A stretch of DNA of 64,000 nucleotides from Azospira inquinata (GCF_018905915.1 NZ_CP064782.1:1736001-1800000), one strand, 5' to 3'; shown: positions 27,067-36,769, counted from the first letter of the stretch. Numbers and translations: made by a program. The notes: generated by a model from the letters alone, not told the origin.

Positions 27067-27093
27067 AAAAAAGGCCCGCAAGGGCCTTTTTTT
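27067..27093 (+). terminator. Rho-independent terminator after maeB
   Basis: An A-rich 5' arm plus GGCCC pairs with GGGCC plus T-run around a GCAA loop, 18 bases after the maeB stop. It is symmetrical and could stop both strands. Beyond it, 27094-27321 holds no gene; only a 7-bp inverted repeat (27185-27191 with 27207-27213) was noted. Confidence 0.9.
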
Positions 27094-27323
27094 ATTGCTT
27101 GTAGCGCCCGGGATATGGGAACTGGTGACGGGCAAGAGGCAGGAAAGCCGATTTAAGCTAGTTGGCTTGAGGTTTGGAGGACAGAGAATTGTCCGTCTGC
27201 ACTGTGCAATTCTTTATGTTTGAGCCCGGAAAGAGAATGAAACTGTTCGCCAGGGCGGTGGGCGGTGAGATGAGGAGGGGGGGGGCTCGGCTGAGTCGCC
27301 GAAAAGGGGGAGGGGTACAAAGC

Positions 27324-27354
27324 AAAAAGCCCAACCGGTTAGGCTGGGCTTTTT
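27324..27354 (-). terminator. Terminator downstream of the tRNA-Lys genes
   Basis: A 10-bp perfect stem (AAAAAGCCCA with TGGGCTTTTT) encloses an 11-base loop. On the minus strand it ends in a T-run just past the 3' end of the second tRNA, so it closes the tRNA transcription unit. Confidence 0.85.
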
Positions 27355-27365
27355 ACGAAATGCTT

Positions 27366-27441
27366 TGGTGGGTTGTGAGTGGCTCGAACACTCGACCTAC
27401 GGATTAAGAGTCCGCTGCTCTACCAACTGAGCTAACAACCC
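27366..27441 (-). tRNA. tRNA-Lys (CTT)
   Basis: The 76-base cloverleaf includes an encoded CCA. The acceptor stem is GGGTTGT/ACAACCC, the D-loop AGCTCAGTTGGTAGAGC, the anticodon stem GCGGA/TCCGT with a loop reading CT-CTT-AA, and the T-arm contains GTTCGAGCC. The anticodon CTT decodes AAG. It is the second of two lysine tRNAs in transcription order, 43 bases after the first, and is followed by a terminator. Confidence 0.95.
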
Positions 27442-27484
27442 GTGAAGGCTTCGCATTATAGTCACTTCGCGGTGTTTTGTGAAG

Positions 27485-27560
27485 TGGTGGGTCGGCCGAG
27501 ATTCGAACTCGGGACCAACGGATTAAAAGTCCGCTGCTCTACCGACTGAGCTACCGACCC
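27485..27560 (-). tRNA. tRNA-Lys (TTT)
   Basis: The 76-base cloverleaf includes encoded CCA. The acceptor stem is GGGTCGG/CCGACCC, the D-arm AGCTCAGTCGGTAGAGC, the anticodon loop CT-TTT-AA on the same GCGGA/TCCGT stem, and the T-arm GTTCGAATC. The anticodon TTT decodes AAA and AAG. Together with the CTT isoacceptor it forms a lysine tRNA pair, transcribed in the same direction as queC 91 bases upstream. Confidence 0.96.
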
Positions 27561-27651
27561 ATAAAACGAAGGGGCGCATTATAGTTTGCGCCCCTTTCTT
27601 CTGTCAAATCGCGGGCTTACTGGGCGGGGCCCGGCACGGCCATTTCCGGCC

Positions 27652-28347
27652 TTAAGCCTGGGGGGCGTAGCGGGTGGGGTCGGGGAGCCCGGCGGCGGCG
27701 AAGCCTTCCTTGCGCAGGCGGCAGGAGTCACAGACGCCGCAGGCCCGGCCTTCGCTGTCGGCCTGGTAGCAGGAGACGGTGAGGCTGTAGTCCACCCCCA
27801 GGTCTGTGCCCTTGCGGGCGATTTCCGCCTTGGAGAGGCGCATCAGGGGGGCGTGGATGGTGAGCTTGCTGCCTTCCACCCCGGCCTTGGTGGCTAGGTT
27901 GGCCATGTGCTCAAAGGCCGCCACAAATTCCGGGCGGCAATCCGGGTAGCCGGAGTAGTCCACCGCATTGACGCCGATAAAAATGTCCTGGGCTCCCAGA
28001 ACTTCCGCCCAGGCCAGGGCCAGGGAAAGCATGACCGTGTTGCGGGCCGGTACGTAGGTGACCGGGATGCCCGGATGGAGGCCGTCCGTGGGCACCTCAA
28101 TGTGGGTGTCCGTGAGGGCGGAACCGCCGAATTGGGCCAGATCCAGGCGCACGATGCGGTGTTCCACCGCACCCAGGGCCTGGGCGACCCGGGCCGCGCC
28201 TTGCAGCTCGGTCTGGGAACGCTGGCCGTAATCAAAGGAGAGGCAGTAGGGGGCGTAGCCCTGGTGCTTGGCGATGGCCAGGCAGGTGGAGGAGTCCAGA
28301 CCGCCGGAAAGCAGGACGACGGCGGGTTTCAAGGTGTTTTCTGTCAT
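27652..28347 (-). CDS. queC: QueC, 7-cyano-7-deazaguanine synthase
   Basis: QueC converts 7-carboxy-7-deazaguanine, ATP and ammonia to preQ0 in queuosine synthesis. The 231-aa product has the PP-loop [11 protein letters not shown] (residues about 14-24) and [35 protein letters not shown] also fits the family, and the C-terminal zinc cysteines lie in [18 protein letters not shown]. Length is normal. queE, the preceding pathway enzyme, lies upstream in the same direction, separated by a PilZ gene. Confidence 0.97.
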   Translation of the reverse strand: MTENTLKPAVVLLSGGLDSSTCLAIAKHQGYAPYCLSFDYGQRSQTELQGAARVAQALGAVEHRIVRLDLAQFGGSALTDTHIEVPTDGLHPGIPVTYVPARNTVMLSLALAWAEVLGAQDIFIGVNAVDYSGYPDCRPEFVAAFEHMANLATKAGVEGSKLTIHAPLMRLSKAEIARKGTDLGVDYSLTVSCYQADSEGRACGVCDSCRLRKEGFAAAGLPDPTRYAPQA

Positions 28348-28370
28348 GGGTACAAGCAGGGGGAGAAGGG

Positions 28371-28757
28371 TCAGGCGGGGGATTGGGTGGCACCGGCCAC
28401 CAGGGCCGCCAGGTCCCGGTTGAGTAGGGCGTCATCGCCCAGGTTGAGTTCCACCAAGCGACGCAGGTGGCTGATGCTGTCCAGGTCGATGTCTTCGCAG
28501 CGCAGGCCGATCTGGGTGGGGGAGACGTGGGCCAGGTGGCCGCTCATGGTGACCCGGGTCTGACCTTCCCCCAGATCAATTTCTAGGCGGCAGGACTGGC
28601 CCGAATCCCCTTGCCAGGGGGTCTGGGGCGAGAGCAGGGCGCCTTTTAGAGAAAGGTCCCGTATCTCCCCCTGGAGGGTGGTGCCGTCGGCCAGAATCAG
28701 CCGGGCGGGGGTCTGGAACAGGACGCGGGTGAAGTGACGACGATCAGCTTGGGTCAT
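28371..28757 (-). CDS. PilZ-domain protein (predicted c-di-GMP receptor)
   Basis: The 128-aa single-domain protein shows both c-di-GMP contact motifs of PilZ. The RxxxR-like motif is DRRHFTRV near residue 6 and the D/NxSxxG motif is [11 protein letters not shown] near residue 33. Beta strands and a C-terminal helix ([16 protein letters not shown]) follow. Such small proteins act as adaptors in motility, biofilm or secretion. It lies 23 bases upstream of queC and 15 bases after queE, so it is co-transcribed with queuosine genes. No functional link to them is known to me. Confidence 0.88.
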   Translation of the reverse strand: MTQADRRHFTRVLFQTPARLILADGTTLQGEIRDLSLKGALLSPQTPWQGDSGQSCRLEIDLGEGQTRVTMSGHLAHVSPTQIGLRCEDIDLDSISHLRRLVELNLGDDALLNRDLAALVAGATQSPA

Positions 28758-28772
28758 GGCGGCCTCCGCAGG

Positions 28773-29420
28773 TTATTTCCCCCGCATGTTACCCCAAAGG
28801 ACCTTGTGGAGCTGAAGCTGGAAGCGGACGGGGAGACCATCCTCCAGGATCCAGGCGGCCAGGTCGGCGGGCTCCAGGTGGCCCTGGACGGGGGAAAAGA
28901 GGACGGCGCAGCGCCGTGCCAGGCCCCGGTCCCGCAGCTGACGCACGGCCCAGTCGTAGTCCCGACGGTCGGAAAGAACCAGCTTGAGCTCGTCCCGGGG
29001 GGTCAGATAGGCCAGGTTTTCCCAGCAGTTGCGGGCCTCTTCTCCGGACCCCGGGGCTTTCAGGTCCATGATTTTCGCCACCCGGGAATCCACCTGGCTC
29101 ACGTCCAGGGCTCCGCTGGTTTCCAGGGACACGTCGTAACCGGCGTCGCACAGGGCGGTAAGCAGCCGGGGACAGGCTTTCTGGGCCAGGGGCTCACCAC
29201 CGGTGACGCAGACCCGGCGGCAAGGGTATTGGCCAGCCGCGGCCAGAATGGCTTCCAGGTCCATGACCTGGCCACCGCTGAAGGCGTATTCCGTATCGCA
29301 CCAGGTGCAGCGCAGGGGACAGCCGGAAAGGCGGATGAAAATGGTCGGCAGGCCGACCCGGGAGCTTTCCCCTTGCAGGGAATAGAAAATTTCGTTGATC
29401 TTGAGACTGTCTTGGGGCAT
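28773..29420 (-). CDS. queE: QueE, 7-carboxy-7-deazaguanine synthase
   Basis: QueE is a radical-SAM enzyme that contracts the CPH4 ring to form 7-carboxy-7-deazaguanine. The 215-aa product has the 4Fe-4S motif CPLRCTWC (CX3CX2C, as usual for radical SAM) near residue 33, the substrate-binding INEIFYSLQGE start and the SAM motif VTGGEPL. The start at MPQDSLKINEIF was chosen because it aligns with family N-termini; a longer frame up to 29489 exists but is Pro-rich and atypical. It follows cpoB on the minus strand after a 136-base gap. Confidence 0.95.
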   Translation of the reverse strand: MPQDSLKINEIFYSLQGESSRVGLPTIFIRLSGCPLRCTWCDTEYAFSGGQVMDLEAILAAAGQYPCRRVCVTGGEPLAQKACPRLLTALCDAGYDVSLETSGALDVSQVDSRVAKIMDLKAPGSGEEARNCWENLAYLTPRDELKLVLSDRRDYDWAVRQLRDRGLARRCAVLFSPVQGHLEPADLAAWILEDGLPVRFQLQLHKVLWGNMRGK

Positions 29421-29556
29421 GGGCGCAGGGGAGGGGCGGGCAAAGCCGCTAACGGGCGGCAAGATAACCCGCCCGGGGATGGGGAGCAATAGGCCGATAC
29501 CCGGCGTGGGCCGCCGGGCCGGGGCGAAAAAAGAAAAGGGCCCGGAGGCCCCGTTG

Positions 29557-30324
29557 TTACTTATGTTTCAGCTGCTGCTTGGCCCGGTCCGCCGCTGGGC
29601 TGCCCGGGTATTTGGCCACCAGGGTTTCCAGGGTCTTTTTTCCGGCCTTGGCATCCCCCTGCTCCTGTTGGCAGGCGGCAATGCTCAGCAGCGCTTCCGG
29701 GGCCTTGGGATTTTTCGGCCACTTGGCCACCACCTGGTTCTGGGCGGCGATGGCGCGCTTGTAATCCTGCTGGGCGTAATAGGCATTGCCCAGCCAATAC
29801 TGGGCGGCGGGGGCCAGTTGGCTGTCCCCGTGTTTTTTTACAAAGGCGTCCAGGGAGGCGGCGGCGTCTTTGTATTTGGCGGCCTTGAAGAGATTCAGGG
29901 CGGCTTCGTATTCCTGGGATTCGGCGGCGGGATCGGCCTTGGCGGGCGCAGCAGCCGGGGCACTTTCTTCCCCGTTGTCGGCGGCGGCCGGAGCGGAGCC
30001 ACTACTGGCACCCCCTTCCAGCTTGCGCAGGCGGGTGTCCAAATCCACGTAAAAATCCTGTTGCCGCTTTTGGGCGGACTGCTGCTCGTAGGTCAGGACT
30101 TCCACCTGCCCCACCAGCTTGGCTAGATCGGTCCGAAGGGCTTCAATCTGGTTCGACAGATCGATATTGCCCTTCGCGGCCGCATCCAGCTTATCCAGGC
30201 GTTCGGCGGTCTGGGCACGCAGGTCAGCAATCTGCTTACGCGCCACATCGTCGTCGAACAGCCCGGCATGAGCGCCCGTGGCCGCTACCAGGAAAAAGGG
30301 CAGGAACAGCCAGCGGGCGCGCAT
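29557..30324 (-). CDS. cpoB: CpoB (YbgF), Tol-Pal system coordinator
   Basis: The 255-aa periplasmic protein has a signal peptide (MRARWLFLPFFLVAATGAHAG) and an N-terminal trimerising coiled coil (about 25-100). An Ala/Pro-rich linker follows, then three TPR-like repeats to the end (YEAALNLFKAAKYKDAAASLDAFVKKH...). CpoB couples outer-membrane constriction to septal peptidoglycan synthesis by contacting TolA and PBP1B. The start is one base past the pal stop, marking tight coupling. It closes the tol-pal set, as in most proteobacteria. Confidence 0.94.
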   Translation of the reverse strand: MRARWLFLPFFLVAATGAHAGLFDDDVARKQIADLRAQTAERLDKLDAAAKGNIDLSNQIEALRTDLAKLVGQVEVLTYEQQSAQKRQQDFYVDLDTRLRKLEGGASSGSAPAAADNGEESAPAAAPAKADPAAESQEYEAALNLFKAAKYKDAAASLDAFVKKHGDSQLAPAAQYWLGNAYYAQQDYKRAIAAQNQVVAKWPKNPKAPEALLSIAACQQEQGDAKAGKKTLETLVAKYPGSPAADRAKQQLKHK

Positions 30325-30325
30325 G

Positions 30326-30850
30326 TTAGAACTCGCCGTTGTAGAGGATGTCGGAACGACGGTTTTCAGACCAGGCGGATTCGTCGTGGCCATCGGCCTT
30401 GGGCTTTTCCTTACCCAGGCTGACGGATTCCACTTGGGCATCCTTCACACCCAGCAGGGTCAGGGCCTTTTTCACGGCGTCGGCACGCTTTTGGCCCAGG
30501 GCCAGGTTGTATTCGCTGCTGCCCCGTTCATCGGTGTTACCTTGGATCAGCACCTTGGCGTCCTTGTTTTCGGACAGGTACTTGGCGTGGGCGGCCACCA
30601 GATCCTTGTATTCGGCCTTGACGTCATACTTGTCGAAGTCGAAATAGACGGAGCGCTTGTACAACACGTTGTTCGGGTCGTTGTAGGGCTTCAGGGCGGT
30701 GGCGGAGCTGTCTACGCCGTTGGCAACGGCGGTGGCGGCGTGGTTTTCCACCGCGGCACCTTTGTTGTCAGCGGTGGGTTGGCTACTACAACCGGTCAGG
30801 ACGCCGGCGGCCAGGGCAGCCAGCAGAGCAGGGATAGCGAGCTTTTTCAT
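30326..30850 (-). CDS. pal: Pal, peptidoglycan-associated lipoprotein
   Basis: The 174-aa lipoprotein has a lipobox LTGC (Cys21) after a short signal peptide. After a linker comes the OmpA-like peptidoglycan-binding domain (about 65-174) with YFDFDKYDVKAEY and GNTDERGSSEYNLALGQKRADAVKKAL. Pal anchors the outer membrane to the wall and interacts with TolB and TolA. The gene lies 28 bases after tolB. lgt, needed for its lipidation, is also in this window. Confidence 0.97.
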   Translation of the reverse strand: MKKLAIPALLAALAAGVLTGCSSQPTADNKGAAVENHAATAVANGVDSSATALKPYNDPNNVLYKRSVYFDFDKYDVKAEYKDLVAAHAKYLSENKDAKVLIQGNTDERGSSEYNLALGQKRADAVKKALTLLGVKDAQVESVSLGKEKPKADGHDESAWSENRRSDILYNGEF

Positions 30851-30878
30851 TTATAAAATCTCCAAGGGGATGGGCCGT

Positions 30879-32150
30879 TTACTTCACGGAAGGTCCCCAC
30901 GCCGGCTCCCGCACGTCCCCGGAAAGAACGGTCAGGCGTTGCTTGATGCGTCCGTCCGGGGAAACGGCCGAGAGCACCTGGCGGCCGCCGGAGACGGTGG
31001 CGTACAGGATCATCTGACCATTGGGTGCGAAGCTGGGAGACTCGTCCTTAGACGAATCCGTGAGGATTTGGGTTTGATGGCTGGCGATGTCCATGATCGC
31101 CACCTGGAAGCGCCCGCTGTTGCGGGAGATATAGACCAGGTTCTTGCCGTCGGGGGAGGGCCGGGGGGAGACGTTATAGGCGCCGTCATAGGTAACCCGC
31201 TCAGCGCTGCCACCCATGGTGGGCATGCGGTAAATCTGGGGGCTACCTCCCCGGTCGGAGGTGAAATAGATGTACTGGCCATCGGCGGAGTAACGGGGCT
31301 CGGTGTCGATGCCGGAAGAATAGGTCAGACGTTGCACCCCGGAACCATCCGCATTGATGGTGAACATCTGGGAGCCGCCGTCCTTGGAGAGGACGATGGC
31401 CAGACGGCGGCCGTCAGGGGACCAGGCGGGGGCGGAATTGGAACCCTTGAAATTGGCCACCACGGCACGCCGGCCCGTGGCCAGGGTGTGCACGTAGATG
31501 ACCGGCTTCTTGCTTTCAAAGGAGACGTAGGCCAGCTTGCTGCCGTCCGGGGACCAGGCCGGGGAAATGATGGGTTCCTTAGAGACCAGGGCCGGTTGGG
31601 CGTTCTGGCCGTCGGAATCGGCAATCATCAGCTCGTAGCGGCCCCGTTGCTTGACCACGTAGGAAATGCGGGTGGAAAAATAGCCAGGGATGCCCAGCAG
31701 TTTTTCGTAAATGTAATCGGCGATGCGGTGCCCGGCGGCCCGCAGGGTGGCTGGGGAGGTGACGAAGGCAGCGCCGCCCAGGGAGGCCTGTTTGGTGATG
31801 TCGTAGAGGCGGAAGCGAGCTTCGTAATGGCCGCCGCCGCTGGCCAGGCTGCCTCCCGCCACGGCGTCCGCGCCCTTACTGCGCCAGTTGCCGAAATTGA
31901 CCGGATCGTTTTCCGTCATCGGCGTGGGGCCCGGATCCACCATTTTGAACATGCCGCAGTGTTCCAGGTCATTGCGCACCACGGAGGTGACCGCCTTGGC
32001 GCTGGCCAGGTCGCCGCCAAAATCCGCAATGGACACGGGAATACGGTTATTGCCGCTGCCCCCGGTAATTTCAATGGAGAGCTGGGCGTGGGCCACGGTG
32101 GCCGCGAGGCCGAGGGCGAAGACAACAGCGTGGCGCAAAACGGAGGACAT
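30879..32150 (-). CDS. tolB: TolB, periplasmic beta-propeller of the Tol-Pal system
   Basis: The 423-aa product has a signal peptide ([22 protein letters not shown]), an N-terminal alpha/beta domain (about 25-160) and a six-bladed propeller with repeated SPDG-type motifs ([52 protein letters not shown]). TolB links Pal to TolA during envelope constriction. The ATG at 32150 was preferred over an upstream start 18 codons earlier, since it gives a clean signal sequence. A separate -10 element precedes it, so tolB-pal-cpoB may have its own promoter. Confidence 0.96.
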   Translation of the reverse strand: MSSVLRHAVVFALGLAATVAHAQLSIEITGGSGNNRIPVSIADFGGDLASAKAVTSVVRNDLEHCGMFKMVDPGPTPMTENDPVNFGNWRSKGADAVAGGSLASGGGHYEARFRLYDITKQASLGGAAFVTSPATLRAAGHRIADYIYEKLLGIPGYFSTRISYVVKQRGRYELMIADSDGQNAQPALVSKEPIISPAWSPDGSKLAYVSFESKKPVIYVHTLATGRRAVVANFKGSNSAPAWSPDGRRLAIVLSKDGGSQMFTINADGSGVQRLTYSSGIDTEPRYSADGQYIYFTSDRGGSPQIYRMPTMGGSAERVTYDGAYNVSPRPSPDGKNLVYISRNSGRFQVAIMDIASHQTQILTDSSKDESPSFAPNGQMILYATVSGGRQVLSAVSPDGRIKQRLTVLSGDVREPAWGPSVK

Positions 32151-32178
32151 GAAGTGAAACCTGGCCGAGAAAGTCAAA

Positions 32179-32184
32179 ATTATA
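32179..32184 (-). promoter_or_regulatory. -10 element of a tolB promoter with ATTACA repeats upstream
   Basis: TATAAT on the minus strand lies 29 bases before the tolB start, in a 166-base tolA-tolB gap. Two tandem ATTACA copies about 10 bases apart (32207-32222) and a third near 32298 lie upstream, possibly a regulator site. The -35 region is weak. Confidence 0.4.
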
Positions 32185-32316
32185 GCTTTGCGGTTTAACG
32201 CCAATTTGTAATGTTTTGTAATCGTTCCCGCCGGAGGGGCCGGGCATTTGTCCGTTTTCTCCGGCGGGGCTGGGCTGGCGGGTGCTCAGTATTCCAATGT
32301 AATGATTGGGGGCAAG

Positions 32317-33267
32317 CTATTTGTTACATCCCGAATCCTGGGGACAGAAGGTCAGGTGCAATTCCCGCTGGAAGGAGGACTTGTCTTCCGGCTGGGGCAG
32401 GGGCGAGGATTTGTTGATGGCCCGCTCCAGGGCGTCGTCGTAGGCCGGGATGCCGGAAGACTTCACCTTGCGCACATTGATCACTTCGCCGCTGGGCAAC
32501 TGGGTGACCACGAAGACCGCCGAAGGATTGCCCGTCAGTCCGGGAGGCTCGATAACATTGCCCCGTACCTTGGCCCGAATCTTGGCCGCGTAGCCCGGAT
32601 CGCCCTTGTGGCCGCCACCACCGCCATTACCGTTACCGGCGCTGTTGCCCGCGCTGCCCGAACCCTTGCCGCCCAGTTCCTTGGCCGCCTGGGCCCGGGC
32701 CGAGGCCAGGCCTTTGGAGTGGCTCAAGTCTTTCAGATCTTTGTTCAAATCTTTATTGAAATCCGCCATGGGGTCGTACTTCCGGCTCGGGGGGACGGGC
32801 TTATCATTCTTGCTCGGTGGCGTTTCCGGGGTGGTTTTGGTGTCCGGCTTTTTGGGCGTTTCCTTTTTCGGCTCCGGCTTCTTCGGCTCTTCCTTCTTGA
32901 TTTCAGGCTTGGGCTCCGGCTTTTTCACTTCTTCTTTTTTCGGCTCGGGCTTTTTCTTTTCCTGCTTCAAGGCAATATCCGGCTTATCCACCGGCGTGGG
33001 GGTGGCCTTGGTTTCCGCCTTGGGCGTGGGCTCGGGCTGGGCCTCCGCCACCTTGGGAGGCGGGGGCGGCGGAGGGGGAGCGGAAGCGGCGCTTCCCGGG
33101 GTGCCCGGGATGTCGCTCCACATTTCCACGGCCATGCTGGCGTCGTCCTGATGCTGCCAACTCACGCCCACCACCAGAAAGAGGATGAGCAGGATGTGCA
33201 CCAGGGCCGCAAGCCCCAGGGCTTTCCATTTGTCCGGGTCTTCCCGGTCGCGCTCGTAGGGAGTCAT
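32317..33267 (-). CDS. tolA: TolA, inner-membrane spanning component of Tol-Pal
   Basis: The 316-aa protein has one N-terminal helix (KALGLAALVHILLILFLVVGV) that contacts TolQ/TolR. A very long Pro/Lys/Glu periplasmic arm (about 60-165, repeated EPKKEEVKKPEPK blocks) and a Gly-rich hinge (GNGNGGGGGHKGDPG) follow, then a C-terminal domain III (YAAKIRAKVRGNVIEPPG to the end). TolA uses the proton gradient to pull on Pal. The tail FCPQDSGCNK contains two cysteines. It follows tolR by 9 bases. Confidence 0.95.
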   Translation of the reverse strand: MTPYERDREDPDKWKALGLAALVHILLILFLVVGVSWQHQDDASMAVEMWSDIPGTPGSAASAPPPPPPPPKVAEAQPEPTPKAETKATPTPVDKPDIALKQEKKKPEPKKEEVKKPEPKPEIKKEEPKKPEPKKETPKKPDTKTTPETPPSKNDKPVPPSRKYDPMADFNKDLNKDLKDLSHSKGLASARAQAAKELGGKGSGSAGNSAGNGNGGGGGHKGDPGYAAKIRAKVRGNVIEPPGLTGNPSAVFVVTQLPSGEVINVRKVKSSGIPAYDDALERAINKSSPLPQPEDKSSFQRELHLTFCPQDSGCNK

Positions 33268-33276
33268 GGGCCTGGC

Positions 33277-33693
33277 TTATTTAGACCCGGTGGGTTGCAC
33301 CAGTAGGCCGACCCGTTTGATCTGCTGCTGGCGCAGCTTATCCATGACCTCCATCACCTTGGAGTATTCCAGCTTCTTGTTGCCGGCGATGAGCACGGGC
33401 TGGTCCGGGTTTTCCGATTGGACCGCCTGCACTTCATCCACCAGATCGTCCGCCTCAATGTCCCGTTCCGGGGTGTTCTTGGCCAGATCATGGAGGGCCA
33501 GGGAGCCGTCGGCCCGGATAATCACTTCCAGGGGCGGGGAAGGAGGCTGGGCGGCTTCGCCCACGGAGGGCAGGTCGATTTTGCCCGGGGGCTGCATCAT
33601 GGGGGCGGTGACCATGAAAATCACCAGCAGCACCAGCATGACGTCGATGTAGGGGACGACGTTGATTTCGTTTTTGAGACGGCGGGGACGCAT
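33277..33693 (-). CDS. tolR: TolR, proton-channel subunit of Tol-Pal
   Basis: The 138-aa ExbD/TolR protein has one membrane helix (about 12-32) with the proton-carrying Asp in VVPYIDVMLVLLVIFMVTAP, then a periplasmic domain. TolQ and TolR form the motor that energises TolA. The order tolQ-tolR-tolA-tolB-pal-cpoB is intact and canonical here. Confidence 0.96.
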   Translation of the reverse strand: MRPRRLKNEINVVPYIDVMLVLLVIFMVTAPMMQPPGKIDLPSVGEAAQPPSPPLEVIIRADGSLALHDLAKNTPERDIEADDLVDEVQAVQSENPDQPVLIAGNKKLEYSKVMEVMDKLRQQQIKRVGLLVQPTGSK

Positions 33694-33757
33694 AGGGCTT
33701 TACTCGAATCCGGTGGCGGACAGGTTCCCGAACGCCCAGGGGCGCCCGGGGCCGGGC

Positions 33758-34435
33758 TTATCGCATCTGCCGTTGCAGGATGTTGGAGAACTCTTCCATG
33801 AAGCTCTCGAAGCGGGTGGACAGACGGTCGATGTCGTGGGCAAAACGGTTGTAGGCGAGCACGGCGGGAATGGCGGCGAACAGACCGATGGCCGTGGCCA
33901 CCAGGGCTTCCGCAATACCGGGGGCCACGTTGGCCAGGGTGGCCTGACCCACATTGGAGAGGCCCCGGAAGGCGTGCATGATGCCCCACACGGTGCCGAA
34001 CAGGCCCACGTAAGGGGAGACGGAACCCACGGAGGCGAGGAAGGCCAGGTGGGATTCCACATCGTCGATTTCCCGCTGGTAGGTGGCTCGCATGGCCCGG
34101 CGGGAGCCGTCGATAACGTCCTTGGGGTCCAGGTTTTTCTGGCCCCGGAGTTTGGTGAATTCCCGGAAACCGGCCTCGAAAATCCGCTCCATGGCCCCCG
34201 TATTGTTCCGGTCATGGACGGCGCTCTGGTACAGGGCGTTCAGATCGCCGCCGCTCCAGAAATCCCGCTCGAACTGGTCGGTGCGGGCGTTGGCGTCCCG
34301 CACGGTGAACCATTTGCGGAAAATGTAGAACCAGGACATGAAGGACACGGACGCCAGGATGGCCATGACCACCTGGACCACGGCACTGGCGTGGGAAATG
34401 AGTTCGATGATGGAAAGGTCTTGGCTGACGTTCAT
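33758..34435 (-). CDS. tolQ: TolQ, proton-channel subunit of Tol-Pal
   Basis: The 225-aa MotA/TolQ/ExbB protein has three membrane helices: about 15-37 ([21 protein letters not shown]), near 135-155 and near 165-190 (the latter two in [21 protein letters not shown] and [24 protein letters not shown]). Its ATG overlaps the ybgC stop in an ATGA junction, so a much longer upstream frame was rejected. It heads the tol-pal series after ybgC. Confidence 0.96.
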   Translation of the reverse strand: MNVSQDLSIIELISHASAVVQVVMAILASVSFMSWFYIFRKWFTVRDANARTDQFERDFWSGGDLNALYQSAVHDRNNTGAMERIFEAGFREFTKLRGQKNLDPKDVIDGSRRAMRATYQREIDDVESHLAFLASVGSVSPYVGLFGTVWGIMHAFRGLSNVGQATLANVAPGIAEALVATAIGLFAAIPAVLAYNRFAHDIDRLSTRFESFMEEFSNILQRQMR

Positions 34436-34869
34436 TGCAGGGTTTCCAGTTTTTCGCGGAGAAAAGCGGGGATGGGGGTGGCTTTCATGGGGTTGAGATT
34501 GACGCAGACCACTTTCACCGTGCTGGTGAGAAGCAGGGTTTGATCCTCCTCCCGATACACGGTTTGCCGGAATACGGCTTGGGAGGCCCCCAGTTTTTCC
34601 ACTTCCAGGGTGATGGTGAGCAGGTCGTCCAGGAGGGCGGGGCGCAGGTAATCGGCCTGAACCGAGCGGACGGCAAAAGCGATGTTGTGTTCCCGGGCCA
34701 GGAAGGCCTGATCGTGGCCCGTTACCGCCCGCATCCATTCGGTGCGGCAGCGTTCCAGAAAGCGCAGGTAATTGGCGTAATAGACCACGCCCCCCGCATC
34801 CGTGTCTTCGTAATAGACGCGTACCGGAATGGAAAAAGTGTGGCCGGGCGTGGCGGGAACAGGGCGCAT
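34432..34869 (-). CDS. ybgC: YbgC, tol-pal-associated acyl-CoA thioesterase
   Basis: The 145-aa hotdog-fold thioesterase carries the 4-hydroxybenzoyl-CoA thioesterase-type active-site motif [27 protein letters not shown], with the catalytic Asp. YbgC hydrolyses acyl-CoA or acyl-ACP and is always linked to tolQ. The start at [12 protein letters not shown] gives the usual length; an upstream in-frame extension of 30 residues is not family-like. It overlaps tolQ (ATGA). Confidence 0.95.
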   Translation of the reverse strand: MRPVPATPGHTFSIPVRVYYEDTDAGGVVYYANYLRFLERCRTEWMRAVTGHDQAFLAREHNIAFAVRSVQADYLRPALLDDLLTITLEVEKLGASQAVFRQTVYREEDQTLLLTSTVKVVCVNLNPMKATPIPAFLREKLETLQ

Positions 34870-35003
34870 GGGGCGAAATTTTAGGAAAGGGCGGCGGGGG
34901 AGCCTGTAACAGTGTGTAATCCGGCAGCCCGGTAAAACGGGCTGAAAGCCCCGTTTCAAGGGGGTTCCGGGGCGAAAGTTTTTTCTCGGGTGGGGCGGCA
35001 GCC

Positions 35004-36062
35004 TTAAGCGCCGGAGAGCAAATCCCGGTCCCGTTGCACCGGCTCCAGCCCCAGGTGACGGTACACCGCCGCCGTGGCGATGCGGCCCCGGGGCGTGCGT
35101 TGCAGATAGCCCTGCTGGATCAGGTAAGGTTCCAGCACATCCTCGATGGTGTCCCGGGCTTCCCCGATGGCGGCCGCCAGATTATCCACCCCCACCGGAC
35201 CGCCGCCGAATTTGTCGATGACGGCGGAGAGGAGCTTCCGGTCCATCACGTCCAGACCGCCATGATCCACGTCCAGCATGGACAGGGCGGAGTCGGCCAC
35301 GGTCCGGGTAATGATGCCGTCCGCCTTGACCTCGGCGTAGTCCCGCACCCGGCGCAGCAGCCGGTTGGCGATACGGGGCGTACCCCGGGAACGGCGGGCG
35401 ATTTCCAGGGCCCCTTCCGGTTCAATGGCCACGTTGAGCAGCTGGGCCGAGCGGGTGACGATGTGGGTCAGTTCCTGGGCGTTGTAAAACTCCAGCCGGG
35501 CGACGATGCCGAACCGGTCCCGGAGGGGGTTGGTGAGCATTCCGGCCCGGGTGGTGGCCCCTACCAGGGTGAAGGGGGGCAGGTCCAGCTTCACTGACCG
35601 GGCCGCCGGGCCTTCCCCGATCATGATGTCGATCTGGAAGTCTTCCAGGGCCGGGTAGAGGATTTCTTCCACCACCGGGGAGAGGCGGTGGATTTCGTCG
35701 ATGAAGAGAACGTCGTTGGGTTCCAGATTGGTGAGCAGGGCGGCCAGATCCCCGGCCCGTTCCAGCACCGGCCCGGAAGTCTGGCGCAGATTGACCCCCA
35801 TTTCGGCGGCCACGATGTGGGCCAGGGTGGTTTTGCCCAGACCCGGAGGGCCGAAGAGCAGTACGTGGTCCAGGGCTTCGCTGCGGCGCTTGGCGGCGTC
35901 GATGAAAATGCCCAGCTGCTCCCGAATCTTGGCCTGGCCCACATAGTCGGCCAGGCGCTTGGGGCGCAGGGCCCGCTCAATGGCCTCTTCCTGGGAGGAT
36001 TTGCTTTCGGGGGCGATCAGGCGGCCGTCGGAGGCGTCGCCGAAAACGTCGGTTTCGATCAT
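35004..36062 (-). CDS. ruvB: RuvB, Holliday junction branch-migration helicase
   Basis: The 352-aa AAA+ motor has Walker A GPPGLGKT (about residues 71-78), Walker [10 protein letters not shown], sensor 1 GATTRAG and the C-terminal winged helix ending in [18 protein letters not shown]. With RuvA it drives branch migration of Holliday junctions. Length is standard. It lies 131 bases after ruvA on the minus strand and is followed by ybgC. Confidence 0.98.
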   Translation of the reverse strand: MIETDVFGDASDGRLIAPESKSSQEEAIERALRPKRLADYVGQAKIREQLGIFIDAAKRRSEALDHVLLFGPPGLGKTTLAHIVAAEMGVNLRQTSGPVLERAGDLAALLTNLEPNDVLFIDEIHRLSPVVEEILYPALEDFQIDIMIGEGPAARSVKLDLPPFTLVGATTRAGMLTNPLRDRFGIVARLEFYNAQELTHIVTRSAQLLNVAIEPEGALEIARRSRGTPRIANRLLRRVRDYAEVKADGIITRTVADSALSMLDVDHGGLDVMDRKLLSAVIDKFGGGPVGVDNLAAAIGEARDTIEDVLEPYLIQQGYLQRTPRGRIATAAVYRHLGLEPVQRDRDLLSGA

Positions 36063-36193
36063 GGTGGAAGCGCTGGGGGCGAAGCCCGGTCAAGGCCCGG
36101 TTTCACCGCAAGAAAAGGGGATGGGGAAAGGCCCTATCTTACCTCCGCCGGCCCCTGGCCGGGCGGAGGTGCAACGGGGACTCAGGTTGGCAC

Positions 36194-36769
36194 TCAGCTT
36201 TTGGACAGGAGCTTCAGGGCCTGGCGGATGCCGTCGGACACGGTGAGCCCGGCGGGCAGCTGCTTCAAAGCGGCCCCCGCTTCCCGGTCGTTGTAGCCCA
36301 GGGCCAGGAGCGCGTTGAGAATGTCCTGCTGGTCGTCATGGACCACGGCCACGGCGGCGGGACCGCTGGTGGGCAGTTTGTCCTTCAATTCCAGGAGCAG
36401 GCGTTCGGCGGTCTTTTTGCCGATGCCCGGCACCTTGGTGAGGCGGCCCGTTTCCTGGCGGGCCACGGCGGCGGCCAGATCGGCCACGGAAAGGCCGGAG
36501 AGCACGGAGAGGGCGGTGCGGGCGCCGACCCCGGAAATTTTCAGGAGCTGGCGAAAGGTGAAACGTTCCGCCTCGGTGAGAAAGCCGAAGAGAAACTGGC
36601 CATCTTCCCGCACCGCGAAATGGGTCAGCAGGGTGACCTTTTCCCCCAGACCGGGCAGGTTGTAAAAACTGCTCATGGGCACATCCAGTTCATAGCCGAC
36701 GCCGTGCACGTCGAGCAGGATATGGGGCGGGTTTTTTTCGGCCAGGAGGCCGGTGAGGCGTCCGATCAT
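36194..36769 (-). CDS. ruvA: RuvA, Holliday junction DNA-binding subunit
   Basis: The 191-aa protein has the three RuvA domains: an OB fold ([28 protein letters not shown]), helix-hairpin-helix motifs ([19 protein letters not shown] and [23 protein letters not shown]) and the C-terminal RuvB-contact domain. It recognises the junction and loads RuvB. It lies downstream of a UbiA-family gene that separates it from ruvC, an unusual insertion. Confidence 0.97.
   Translation of the reverse strand: MIGRLTGLLAEKNPPHILLDVHGVGYELDVPMSSFYNLPGLGEKVTLLTHFAVREDGQFLFGFLTEAERFTFRQLLKISGVGARTALSVLSGLSVADLAAAVARQETGRLTKVPGIGKKTAERLLLELKDKLPTSGPAAVAVVHDDQQDILNALLALGYNDREAGAALKQLPAGLTVSDGIRQALKLLSKS

Noticed and set aside
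30699..32198. 499-codon plus-strand frame opposite tolB and pal
   Set aside because: Antisense shadow of the propeller repeats of tolB; it has no family features.
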